The notes under the pieces: model-generated
Databases searched by the model: none
Told to the model about the DNA's origin: nothing
The model's input: the letters and a program-made list of their open reading frames with translations, nothing else
Made by a program: the position numbers and the translations under genes
In this document: positions 46,365-56,654 of the stretch, piece after piece
Layout: each line of letters starts with the position of its first letter
Position numbering within the stretch: position 1 is the first letter of the stretch
Origin: Paracyclopina nana
Lineage: Eukaryota; Arthropoda; Copepoda; Cyclopoida; Cyclopettidae
Direction of reading: 5' to 3'
Assembly: GCA_019096065.1 (NCBI GenBank)
Contig: JAGUCH010000002.1
Location: 5,344,501-5,408,500 of the forward strand
DNA: 64,000 bases

Positions 46365-47375
46365 CGACGTATCTTTGCCTTATTTTGTGCCTTAGCTTTT
46401 TCGTAATTTTATGTTGCATTACTCTTACTATTATTTAACCTTGCCTTATTTTATTTGGCAGTTTTCAAAAAGTAACCTGATTTGGGTTAATTTATGCATG
46501 ATTTTAGATAATCAAAAGTTTCAGTCCCTCCTCACTCTGAGATTTCCTATGATGTACTTATTTCTTCTGTTGGAATTACCGTTTCAAAGATTGAGGGAAA
46601 AAACCGAGTCGAGTGGTCGAAAATGGACATGGGTAACACAGGCAGACACCCTACGAAATGAAATCACATCCCATGCTATAGGTCATCTTGATCCCATGCA
46701 GATGCAACCCTTCACACTGCATGCATTTTACTTTTGCGGACGTCTCTTATGATTATGCAGTAGAATGAACAAATACTATTTAGCACTGCAATTTAGCAAT
46801 CAATTCTAAAACATTGATACTTTTTGAGAAGATGAATCAGAATACACAGTGTTCCTGTGGGGCTACTTGAACCAAGGTTTGTTTATTATTAATAATTTTT
46901 ATTTTACTATCTATAATTATAGGTATTTAGGGGTGGTAAATAAATTTTGAGTTAAGCAGCCCACAGGAACACTGGAATCACAGTGCAGTGTTGTTTTCAT
47001 CGAGAAAATTAGCTCCCACTTAATTAAGCCTTATAGTAGGCTGTTGGCAATGATAGTTTAGCAAGCTCTCTGAACTTTTCAGATTGCAGCATTAGCATCA
47101 TGAAATAATTTCTGACGCCTCTAAAATATTTCCATGGAATCAAATGAATCATATCGGAAGTGGCTTTTAATATCCAGTAGTAAATATGGTGTTCATCCAC
47201 TGACCTTTTTTTGGTTGTAGTTCGCTGCATTTTCGGTTTAAAAGGAGACTAGGAGGGCTCAAATCTGGCAAATCCTGTGCTCCTTTCGTAGTAGTTGAAC
47301 AAGGCTGATCTTCAGAGCTACGAGTCTCCATAGCTAAACTAGGTATGATTCTTAGTAAGCGCTACAAAATTGCTG
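46365..47375. other. gene-poor stretch with one protein-like open frame
   Basis: Minus-strand frame 47024-47230 reads like protein (HHIYYWILKATSDMIHLIPW, then KYFRGVRNYFMML and SEKFRELAKLSLPTAYYKA) and an overlapping minus frame from 47332 reads METRSSEDQPCSTTT. A spliced small gene or a decayed exon is possible, but I find no family match or convincing splice pair. Left unassigned. Confidence 0.25.
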
Positions 47376-49264
47376 CCCCACCAGAACGTTTGAAAAATGC
47401 TCCAGTAACATATACCATAGATTTTGAAAAAATAACGTTAAGTTAAATGACCATTAGATAAACTTTAAATGAGCCTTTATTCCACAATTTTGATGACTTT
47501 AAAAAACAATTGAGTTTAGATTGGAAATATGAATAACCCAACGTTAAATTACAGTTTTTAATCACATTAAGAGACATTACACTTGACTAAGAAAACGCTA
47601 GAAGAAGAATTTAAAATGATTGCAGTCTTTTTTAACTGCTATTTAAAGGTTGCATATTGCCTGTAGAATATGTGGACACTTTATGAAGTCCTGCCTTTTT
47701 TCTCATAAGACATCAAATTAGGTTTAGAGATAACTCTAGGAGATGGTTGATATGCTTAAAAGTAAGTTTTAAAGACTCAATCTTTTGACAATTGACAATT
47801 GTATTAGCCATTTTTAGTTTATTTTTGCTTCTAAGTATTATAATTTCTTTGTCACACTATTTCAAATGAAGGAACAGCTTTTTCAACAATGTTCATGAAT
47901 CATTTGTTGGCCAATATTAATTGAAATGAGCATCTTATCATTATTTCTTATTGCAGAATCAATGCATGACTCTCAGCGCCATCTCTTATTAATTTTGAAA
48001 ACTATTTTTGTAAAGTTTGTTTAATGGTAAATTCATGGTCCATGATGGTAACATAATGAGTAAACTTTTCTCTTTTTTTGTTTGAAAAGAGCACTTTTTC
48101 AAGAAAAAAAGGTAAGATTATCCTGCCTTTATATAACAGTTTCATTTTTTAATTATAAGCATTTTGGTTCGGCAAAAATCAGAAATTCTCAAAAGTTATT
48201 TAAGGACATTAATTTGTAAGTTACTCAAAGTAATATAAAGGTAAAATTTTAAAGGGTATTTAACAGTAGTGTTACTTTACCTTTCATAACAGTAATTAAT
48301 AGTAATTACGATCGCCGTCATTTAGCGCTAAAAGTTACAAAAAATGCAAAATAGAAGGCGTATCAACCCTCGTGCAAACTCACGGCAATATTTTCGCGCA
48401 AAAATTAAGAGGGTGGAGCTTAATCTCAGATCCAGATGTGGTATTTTGATTTAGCTGTCAAACTGGCATTTTTATGAATTAATCAACAGAATCGTGTAGC
48501 AGCACTGATCAAATTGAGAACTTCCATACAAAAGTTTGGGCGATTTTAAGTGCAAGTTCGAGCTCAAAAGTTGTTCTTTAGTTCCAAATGGCATTTTTTA
48601 AATGTTTTCTAACCCTAAGGCTTGAATTTTGGGTCTTTTGTTTCATTGACTTTTCTAATAGAGCAATGACTCCAACAGAATCTACCAAAATGCCTTTTAA
48701 GTGGGCTCTGAAAATCCAAGTTCGAGGTCATTTTCGATCCGTCTCTTCTACTTAGTGCAAGCTGCTGGGAAGAAACTGCCGCTATAAAATGAGCGCGATG
48801 CTCAAGATCATCTCTGATATGAAGCATGTATGTGCCAATCGACCTGAATTCAGGCCAAATTTTACGAAAATGGTACCAAAATGATCACCATTAATCAAGG
48901 ATTTTAGATATCGGAATGAAAATAACTGAAATCAATGAATTCTCAAAAAAAAAATATCCAGCTATTTGTTTACGTTTGATGACGTCACATCTGCAAATGC
49001 TTTTACCGCCATCTGTTGCAGGCCTTTTAACTAAAATGTTGAGTTTGACGGCGATCGTAATTTAAAGCAGATTTTAAAAGTTTGTTTCACAGCTTTTTAA
49101 CTTCAGTTAAATAACTTTTCTAAAATGTAACATAATGCTTCAGAGCAAAAGGTTTAATGATGATTATTTTAAATTACGTTAAATAACAATTATGTACCGT
49201 TACAAATTAATGGGTAAATAACTGTAACTTAATCTTACGTTATTTTTCAAATATTCTGGTGGGG
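47376..49264. mobile_element. element with CCCCACCAGAA termini (1.9 kb)
   Basis: The left end CCCCACCAGAACGTTTGAAA pairs with the complement of the right end CCCCACCAGAATATTTGAAA. AGCGCCATCTCTTATT inside links it to the 9473-10456 element. No transposase frame remains. TTTAAATAC-like and GTTAAATAAC words occur near both ends, extending the inverted region. Confidence 0.75.
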
Positions 49265-49592
49265 TGGCGTGACCGGTCGTTTGCTTCGCTTGCAACTTAT
49301 TTATTGCCCTGACCCTCCTGCTCTGAAGATAATTTTGTGCCGACTGATCTCCTGCCCAGCCAGCGAATATGATCATCTGTAGCACAGACGGTTAGACCAA
49401 AGGTAATAAAAGATCATTTAAACTGTTGCTGCCATTCTCTATATTGAAACTATAGGGAACAATCTGTTGTATATTTTCGGCTGCATTAACGACGTAAGTT
49501 CAGATTTATTCGGTTTTTCATACGTATGTTTGTGACAAGCTAGAGATTTGAAGTATTACTGCAGCAGACTAATTATCAAACATTATTATTAT

Positions 49593-49997
49593 CTAGTCCT
49601 TGTAGTCAGGGGCCTTGCAAGCTCGAGTGTAATCAACGCCAGAAGGGTTGAGAAACTTGTATTGAGCTGTTTTGTAGTATTGCTGGGGCTCACCCTTCTT
49701 GGACCAGTCGACATCCGGGTTAAACACTGCCAACCTGAAGCAATAGTAAACCACAAACGTGATGCCAGCTCCCATGATGGCAAATAAGGGCTGTAGAGCA
49801 ACATGGTGCTTCAAGCTGGCCAATGTCATGCCCTAGAAAAGGGAAGTTGGGGAACGATTTTTAAAAAGGTTGCGCACTAACTTGACATTAAGGAAAAAAT
49901 GAAAAATATTCGAAATTTATCGTAGCCTTCATGATGACGGCAATCTAGATGGTATTTGTGATTTCTTAATGGTTACCTGGATCCTTTTATTGTTCAT
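49593..49997 (-). CDS. NDUFA4: NDUFA4 / cytochrome c oxidase-associated subunit
   Basis: Exons 49977-49997 and 49593-49832 (86 residues). Matches are IQGMTLASLKHHVALQPLF at the N-terminus, one membrane segment (IMGAGITFVVYYCFRLA), then FNPDVDWSKKGEP and QYKFLNPSGVDY. The protein is now placed in respiratory complex IV rather than complex I. The 21-bp first exon (MNNKRIQ) is inferred from phase and from the insect N-terminus; a start at 49829 without it would give a protein missing seven to eight residues. The intron is 144 bp. Confidence 0.88.
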
Positions 49998-50574
49998 TTT
50001 GCGACCTCCTTCGCCCTCCATAACCCTGAGAAGTTGAGTCAGCCTCATTTTGAGTTGTTGAAACTTGTTTTGCACTAAGCCTAGATTTGGAAAGATGGCT
50101 GTCTTTCTTCGCTGAAGCAGTTGCTTTTCCTACTTCAGTGGACAAGGCAAAAAAGTGTCGAAAAATAACCATATATCTGAATCAATTCATAATTCAATTT
50201 TCATTCATTTCACGGGATTTTTCAAAATAAAAAAATATGACTTACTGTACTCTCGTTATTTCTTCAATATCGCCCCTGCTTTCTCTCGCCATTTTTCAAA
50301 TAGAAACGGTAAACAGTTTTTGGGGCATGTAGCCTACCAGATTTTGCAACCAACTTTATGGCAATTCCCAGCATTCGTTGAAAAGTAGGACAATAAACTA
50401 ATAAAAAAAATAGATGAGCGCTTGAAGGCATTATCATTTTTGGCCTTTTTAATCCTTTTTTGAGCTTGTGATCCAGAAAAATTGGATTGACTTTGCTCGA
50501 TCCGATTGTCAATAGTTGAAAATAAAACTTCTTATTTGGGATTTCTGAAAAAAACACTTTACAGGATTTTCTTG
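49998..50574. promoter_or_regulatory. shared head-to-head region of NDUFA4 and NDUFS6
   Basis: Two nuclear respiratory-chain genes start 577 bp apart in opposite directions. CACTTTACAG just before the NDUFS6 start (ending about 50564) is a 3' splice-site-like tract, so a 5' UTR intron or leader splice is likely. No TATA box seen. Confidence 0.5.
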
Positions 50575-51018
50575 ATGGCTTCCAAATTGTATCAGCCTTT
50601 TTTGGCGAAAAACGTGGTCGCTCAACTTGTGGCCAAAAGGGTGAATGGGCTCCATACATGCAGAGTAAGTGCTGATTGCTTTTTCACAATGTGAAGGCTT
50701 GATAAGGATGTCATGTTTGTGACGTAGGCCTTGGCCTCAGCAGAGCAAGTGACGCATACAGGACAAGTTTGGTCTGAAGATGACATTCGCCAGGCTCGAT
50801 TCATTGGAAAAGAAAAGCAAACAAACACTCGTTGGGCCATCGATTTGATTGCCAAGATTCCTCCCAAAGTTGTTCATCAGCGAGTCGTTGCTTGCGAAGG
50901 AGATTCGAACCCTGCTTTAGGCCATCCCAAGGTGTACATCAACCTTGATAACCATGAGCCTGTCTCTTGTATTTACTGCGGCCTGAAGTACAAGTTGGCT
51001 GAAGGGCATCATCATTAA
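50575..51018 (+). CDS. NDUFS6: NADH dehydrogenase (complex I) 13-kDa subunit, mitochondrial
   Basis: Exons 50575-50664 and 50728-51018 with a 63-bp intron (126 residues; human 124). The first 30 residues are basic and free of acids, as in a mitochondrial presequence. The mature part has THTGQVWSEDDIRQARF, the family block IPPKVVHQRVVACEGD, ALGHPKVYINLD and the zinc-binding C-terminus SCIYCGLKYKLAEGHHH. The subunit is needed for the final assembly of complex I. Confidence 0.96.
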
Positions 51019-51165
51019 ATCAACATAACATTGACAATTAGAGTTTTATGTGAAATACATTCTGCCATGAAGTTATCGCCTTTTTCGGTCATGACGTGAA
51101 AGGAGTAGAAAAGTGATTTGTTGATTGGTTATTATTATTTCTCAGAATGTCACATAAAAGCTTTA

Positions 51166-53645
51166 TCAGGGTTGTTGAAACGGCATCAAATCCTCTGCAT
51201 TGGGAGCAGGCTGCGGAATTTGAACCGAGCTGGAGATGGGGACCAGGGAATAGGTCATCCACCAGATGAGCAGAGGCTGCAAAATCGCGTAGAGTAGAAT
51301 GATGTAGAGCTTGCGCTTCCCATGCACTTGCATTCCATGTACCTAAAAAGTTCCGAAAGTCGGCAATAATCTCATTTTCATGCGTAGCAACCGAGTGAAG
51401 ATTACCTCTGGCTCGATTCTTAACTTGAGAGTTCTCAGCAAGAAGAACATGAAGGCAGAACTGGAGTAGATCAAGGCCAAGTAGAAGCCTTTGGACCCAA
51501 GCAACAGGCCACATAGAAGGACGGCTATAATGCTGACATACTTATAGCTGGAAAAGGACAGAATGTCCCATTTTGTCAGAGATGTGTTGATGCTCATCAC
51601 GGTTAGAGTCAGGTATATGAGGCCAATTTCCAAAATCAGCCAAACCAAAGATGAGCTTGCAGTCGTCGCCAGAAAGTCTGGACTGAAAGCATTTCTCAGG
51701 CCTAATATGTAACCCACCAATAGGACATACGTTGCATAAGCCATTGTAGGGATGTACAGATCTGGCGCATTGACGTCGTATTTTGGCTGAACGGGCTCAT
51801 CCTGATTGTATTTGATGGACCAATCACTTTTGGTGAACGGAAAGAGCAGCAAACCCAGCTTTCGAGCCACATAGTTTGTGTCAACCGCAAAGTAGTACTT
51901 GAGTTGACCAATGGAGACGTATTTATCTAAGTTCTTCTTAATTTCTTCCCCTCCGCGGCCTACAATATCTTGACCGTACTGCATAGCCATTCCAGTCACC
52001 ATTGGGTTATTCATCAAATTATCCACGATAGGAGGACCTCCAAATGCAGCACTGTACCCAGAAGTTGCTGGCTGAGGTTTCATAGCAGGCTGATGTGCTC
52101 CACCATAAGCATTTGTCGGAGTAGGGCTAAAAAAGACCCATTTTTTAAGAAAATCAGTACCCATATCCCGGAACAATCATTGACTTGAAAAAAGCTTTTA
52201 CGCTAACTCACTAAATATTGTAAGGAGCGAATCTAATAAGAAAATGAACTAGATACAATATCAGATTTGGTGAGCTGGTAATGAGAAAATGCTAAAATGC
52301 TGCAACAAAACGCTAAGAACTCCATGTATGAAACAATATTTTTTGTATCGTTGTAAATCTAAAAAAGGCCTAAAAGCACTAGAGGCCTCTTTAGTTAAAC
52401 AACCAACGAGCATGGATAACATCACCCAACAGCATCTCTTTGAAGCAAATGAAGTCGTTGATTTTTTCGCAGGCAAGCTCTGGCTAAGTATTTTATTTGC
52501 AGTTATTCTACTCGCTTGCCAAATTGTCACATCATTGCTTTACCCAGCCATAATTATCTACGAAACAAAAGGGAATGATCCTTTGAAGAGAACTGTTCTC
52601 AATCAAATTGTATCCCTTTTAGCCTGCTACGTTCTTTATGGCAATATCTTAGTACTGCCTGTTTGGCAATATAGACTTATTTTTGGGCCGATATCTCCTG
52701 AAATAGGGATGTTGTTCATGTTTTTTCCCAAGTCAGTTGTGACCATGAGCTCTCTTCTGGCTGGTTTGGAATATATATTAATTCGCTACTTGACAATCTG
52801 CATTTGGAAAGGCCCTGCTCCAATTGATGAATTATTCTTCGGAAGGTCAGTTGCCCTAAACAACTTGGTGGTGACTGCATTTCTGGCATTTGTGCAGAAC
52901 TATGGGAAGCTAGCTGACCCAGAGCTGAACATGGTCCTTACTGGCATGGAACACAAAAGCGATTTGCCAACGTTTAAGTATGCTTCACAGAAAACTAGTC
53001 ATGAACTTGGGTTAGATATTTTTTTGCTTTTTTTAGGGCATTCGGTGTTCTCGCTTTGGTAGTTGCTATCTCATTTGTCTATGCTGAATGGAAAATCAGA
53101 AAGTTCAAGAAGAAAACCATGCAGATTCTGAACGGATACCCCAAAGTGAGACGATTCAACAACGAGGCTCAAAACAAACCCATAAAAATCAGCATTGGAT
53201 GGAGAATTTTTATCTTGCACCATATGGTGTTGGCAGTCAAGCAAATAGTGAACCAAAAGCAGGACGACATCTTCGAGGTGTTTTTCCACTTCGTCATTCC
53301 AGTGGCCGAAGTGTCGATTCTGCTTCCGATTCTAGTATGCTACGAAAATCCCGAAATCCTAAGATTTTTTCGCGAAGAATTCCTGTAAAGTCAGACTCAC
53401 CCTCGTTGGTAGGGCTGACTTGATCTGGAGGACGACCTGTACTGATCTGGCTGATGCTGCTGGTAGGTGTTAGGGTCAAAAAATGATGAAGATGTATCTT
53501 GAGTGTACTGGGGTTGAGCAGACTCCTGTGGTTGTTGATTGTCGACCTCGAACATGTCATACGAAGCCGAGTCAACACCGCCAGCCCCGTAGTCGCCATA
53601 GTTGCCGTAATTAGAGTAATAATTGGAATCTTGAGACCAGGCCAT
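51166..53645 (-). CDS. YIF1: YIF1, ER-Golgi membrane trafficking protein
   Basis: Exons 53401-53645, 51406-52126 and 51166-51342 (380 residues). Core matches are KYVSIGQLKYYFAVDTNYVA, RKLGLLLFPFTKSDW, APDLYIPTMAYATYVLLVGY, SYKYVSIIAVLLCGLLLGS and the final IILLYAILQPLLIWWMTY. YIF1 forms a complex with Yip1-family proteins and acts in ER-to-Golgi vesicle traffic. Exon 1 supplies a Tyr/Gln/Ser-rich cytosolic tail (MAWSQDSNYYSNYGNYG) and joins in phase 2 across a 1274-bp intron that contains a 7TM gene on the other strand. The first exon is inferred from a good GTGAGT donor, matching phase and family-like composition. Confidence 0.88.
52412..53388 (+). CDS. divergent seven-transmembrane receptor-like protein (paralogue 2), nested in YIF1
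   Basis: Exons 52412-52977 and 53037-53388 with a 59-bp intron (305 residues). The start MDNIT gives an N-glycosylation sequon. Motifs parallel the gene at 19754: YETKGNDPLKRTVLNQIVSL, RLIFGPISPE, FFPKS, YILIRYLTICIWKGPAP at the end of TM3, and LTG...LPTFK at the exon end. It lies wholly inside the first intron of YIF1 on the opposite strand and ends 12 bp from that intron's 5' splice site. An in-frame ATG at 52289 would add 41 residues and is less likely. Confidence 0.75.
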
Positions 53646-54196
53646 GTTTCAAGTTGGGCCACGTCACTGACACTTCTACCAGATTTTGTTGTTATTTTCA
53701 GCCGCTTTAGGGAGGCTTTCACTGATGCGTCGAGCTAAGAACGAGCCTCTCCAAGCAAAGAAAAGCTATCCTTTAAAACCAGTTTTTCCTTGCTAAAACC
53801 TCTATACCAGCACTTGAAACTATGTTTGTCAGTACTAAGCCTCATGAAACTTGGAGCCCTCGCACTGAACTGGCAATTTTAGGCCCTTATGTTGCCTAAA
53901 AAAATAAAGCACTCAACTGTTAAAGACCGAGCTTTATTTTTAAGCTCTCTGCGTAATCAAAGTTATCACATTAAGAACAGTTTCACGATGAATATAAAGT
54001 AAAATCTAGATGTAGAGCCTGAAAATAAAATTACATAAGTTATGTGATTTTACTGATTATGAGTCATTGCATGTTTATTTCTTTGGTGCGGAAAGTGAAA
54101 TTTGGTGAAGACCTATTTTTACGAAATGTTGTCAAAACAAACTGGACTACTGGAGTAAAAATCAAAATTTCCACATTGTGCTCGCCAAGCGAAGAA
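53646..54196. promoter_or_regulatory. divergent YIF1 / SHQ1 promoter region
   Basis: Start codons face outward 551 bp apart. The SHQ1 frame stays open upstream to 54044, but conservation begins at the ATG at 54197. No TATA element seen. Confidence 0.4.
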
Positions 54197-55546
54197 ATGT
54201 TGACTCCAAGATTCACGTTAGAGCAAGATGACAGGCATGTCACAGTGTCGATTTATGCTCCGTTTACACACATTTCAGAAACTGAAGTGTTCATGGACGG
54301 CCGTGATTTCAGGTTTTTCTCAAAGCCTTACTTCCTTCGCCTACATTTTCCGAGTGAGGTCACAGAAAACGACGACGCATCAGCCAAGTTTGACGCGGAT
54401 TCATGCAGCTACATCATTAAATGCCCAAAGGTGACTAAAGGGGAGCATTTTCCAAACCTCGACTTGATTAGTGAGTTGGTAAAGCCCAAGGGGTCTACAA
54501 ATGTTGGCGTCAGTATTGAAAGTCTCGATGAAGAGCCGGATTGGTATATTGAACAAGAGTTCCAAGACCTGCCGAGCTATGAGAATCGGCTTGGTTTCGG
54601 CCTCAAGCACCACAATGTATTTAACAAGCTGCTTGAGGAATGTCAAGAAATTCTCGATGTCAAAACACCCGAGAAATTCTCAATTATGGAGCGTAAGCAG
54701 CTAAGACTTGCCAAGGAGGCTAAAGACTTTGATCCAGATCATTACCTGTGCGACCTATTTGAACCAGATGCCATTTTGAAGGACGTTATGGCACAGGCAC
54801 TTCAGGAAATACCTACTGTTTTATCAGCCGATGAAAACTTGAAGCTCGCTGCATACACCAAAAGCGTGAAAATTCCTTCAAAACTTCATGACAAAGTGTT
54901 GTATGGATTGTTGGACATCTTGTTTGGGTATTGCTATGACCGCAGAACTACGTTTGGCGAACACTCATCTGAATCAGGGTGGCTCATTTCAAAGCTCAGC
55001 TCTACTCTGGTTTGCAGCGACGTTCATGAAGACTCAAGGCAGTGCGTGATTTCAAGCCTGAGAAGATCCCTGATTTACCCCTTGTACAGACAATGGAGCT
55101 TATCTCTAAAAGTGTTAGAAGATGTTCATAGTTTACTGAAGCTTGGAAAAGTGGCCATCATCCATTGCTTGATAGACTTGATGCAAATTTTCGTTGACTC
55201 TGAAGGGCGATATCTTTTTAACCAACTGTACATTGAAAATTACTTGTGTTGGATTCAAGGAAAAGTTGAGCTAGACACTATTGCCGAAGAGCTTTTGACC
55301 ATATCAAAAGAAATATCTAAGTCGGAAATTGGCCTCGATCTCGACGAGTTGGAGGCTGCAGCTAAATTGGTTCAAAGTGAGCAAGTTGAAGCTGAACTTG
55401 CCAAGGATCTCAATGAGGTTAACTTGACATCAACATCCACTGACAGTGATGATAGTGACAATTCTGATTCCTCTGATAACGTAACTGAAACTGAAAGTGA
55501 AACCGACACTGATACCGAAACTGAATCCAATCACCCTGAAAGCTAA
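54197..55546 (+). CDS. SHQ1: SHQ1, H/ACA ribonucleoprotein assembly factor
   Basis: A single-exon gene of 449 residues. It starts MLTPRFTLEQDDRHVTVSI, the CS-like (p23 fold) N-terminal domain, which goes on with FRFFSKPYFLRLHFP. The SHQ1-specific helical domain follows: YGFGLKHH-like LGFGLKHHNVFNKL, DPDHYLCDLFE, DILFGYCYDRRTTFGEH, SGWLISKLSSTLVC and SSLRRSLIYPLYRQW. SHQ1 holds the pseudouridine synthase dyskerin before it enters H/ACA RNPs. The tail is an acidic Ser/Thr/Asp stretch. I set the start at the family's MLTP, not at the upstream ATG of the same frame (about 54060). Confidence 0.95.
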   Translation: MLTPRFTLEQDDRHVTVSIYAPFTHISETEVFMDGRDFRFFSKPYFLRLHFPSEVTENDDASAKFDADSCSYIIKCPKVTKGEHFPNLDLISELVKPKGSTNVGVSIESLDEEPDWYIEQEFQDLPSYENRLGFGLKHHNVFNKLLEECQEILDVKTPEKFSIMERKQLRLAKEAKDFDPDHYLCDLFEPDAILKDVMAQALQEIPTVLSADENLKLAAYTKSVKIPSKLHDKVLYGLLDILFGYCYDRRTTFGEHSSESGWLISKLSSTLVCSDVHEDSRQCVISSLRRSLIYPLYRQWSLSLKVLEDVHSLLKLGKVAIIHCLIDLMQIFVDSEGRYLFNQLYIENYLCWIQGKVELDTIAEELLTISKEISKSEIGLDLDELEAAAKLVQSEQVEAELAKDLNEVNLTSTSTDSDDSDNSDSSDNVTETESETDTDTETESNHPES

Positions 55547-55786
55547 CCTTACTGTTATTTTATTTTCAGCCCTGCGGAGCCACTCGACATTTTGAGCATA
55601 ACAACTTCACTTGTTAGGTAAGCCAGAGCCTTTTTTAAAACTAAACGCGCAACTTCTGCTCTTAAACAACCTATCTACTACTTAAATGTAGATACGTAGA
55701 AACGCTGAGTACTCAAAGGCAGTTATCGTGTACTTTCAGAACCTGATTTGCTTCTATCTAACGGCAAGTAAGTGACTGTTTTCGCT
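55547..55786 (+). promoter_or_regulatory. SHQ1-TMEM38 spacer with splice sites
   Basis: Twenty bases after the SHQ1 stop, TTATTTTATTTTCAG ends at 55569 and reads as a 3' splice site. TTAG|GTAAGCC at 55617/55618 reads as a donor, and GTGTACTTTCAG ends at 55739. That would make 55570-55617 an internal 5' UTR exon of TMEM38, whose upstream partner would lie in or before SHQ1 or be a trans-spliced leader. Confidence 0.45.
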
Positions 55787-56646
55787 ATGGAGGTGTTGTT
55801 TGAAAACTTTGACCTCTTACAAGACTTTTTGCTTAATGTTCCCGTATTTCCATACCTATGGATTCCTCATTGCATACTCATGGCCATGGCCTCGAAATCC
55901 ACTTATGGGCCTCAGTGCAGGGCCTACGCGAGATCCAACCCATTGTCTACCTATGTCAAAACCCTGATTTACACCTTTCCCGGAGGCATTTTGCACGCCA
56001 TTCTCATGGGCCAGCCAGCCTTTGCTTTTATGGCCAGCTTCCCTACGATTGCGACCATGAGCATTTCGTGGTATTTGATCTTCTACTATGATTTCCTCTC
56101 GACTTTCGTCACCCACTTCAAGCTCACTGTACCCATGACAATTGCTCAGGATTTCTTTCGCCTGCAACTTTGCTTGGCTGGAGTGGCCTCAGTGGCCGTG
56201 GACCACCCTACGGCCTTCTTCTACATGACCTTTATGGGCGTCTGCAAAAGTAGTGGATTCATGGTTTTCAAGTACTTGGAGCACGCCCTTGACAACGGCC
56301 TCAAAACAGCCTTTGTTGTGCCCAATCACCCATCCAAAACTTGTGTGCTGGCGTCGGTGGCCTTTGCTGCTCAAACCAGTGGCCTCCTGGACCTAGGAGG
56401 GAACAAGTTGATCCTTTTAGTCCTGGCCTTAGTTGTGTTTAACTTTCGGTTGATGTTTGCCGTTACTACTGACCCATATGAATGTATTGAAGTACCCGTG
56501 TGCAGCCTTCTTTTTGGCCAGCCTCAAGATCCTGCTATGGTGGAGGCCACTAGAAAGAAGGTACTTTATAAAAGCCGCAAGCGTTTATTCAATCATTTTG
56601 TTTTTAAAACTATATCACTTCTATTTATTCTTTGCAGGATAATTAG
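55787..56646 (+). CDS. TMEM38: TRIC cation channel (TMEM38)
   Basis: Exons 55787-56560 and 56638-56646 (260 residues). TRIC channels are ER/SR potassium channels that balance charge during calcium release. Visible family features are several membrane segments, FPGGILHAILMGQP after TM2, SISWYLIFYYDF, the KSSGFMVFKYLEH stretch, LKTAFVVPNHPSKTC and LMFAVTTDPYECIEVPVCSLLFG. The last exon holds just two codons and a stop, spliced at the TTTGCAG that ends at 56637. Unspliced, the frame would run on into DUS1L. The stop is only eight bases before the DUS1L ATG. Which vertebrate paralogue (A or B) it matches best cannot be said. Confidence 0.87.
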
Positions 56647-56654
56647 AAAAGAAT

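Noticed and set aside
49987-50172. Small minus-strand frame overlapping the first NDUFA4 exon
   Set aside because: The short exon 49977-49997 in another frame gives the conserved NDUFA4 N-terminus; this frame has no match.
52126-52183. YIF1 starting MIVPGYG with a 34-bp intron before the SPTPTNAYGG exon
   Set aside because: A 34-bp intron is too short for this genome; the exon at 53401-53645 gives the right phase with a strong donor.
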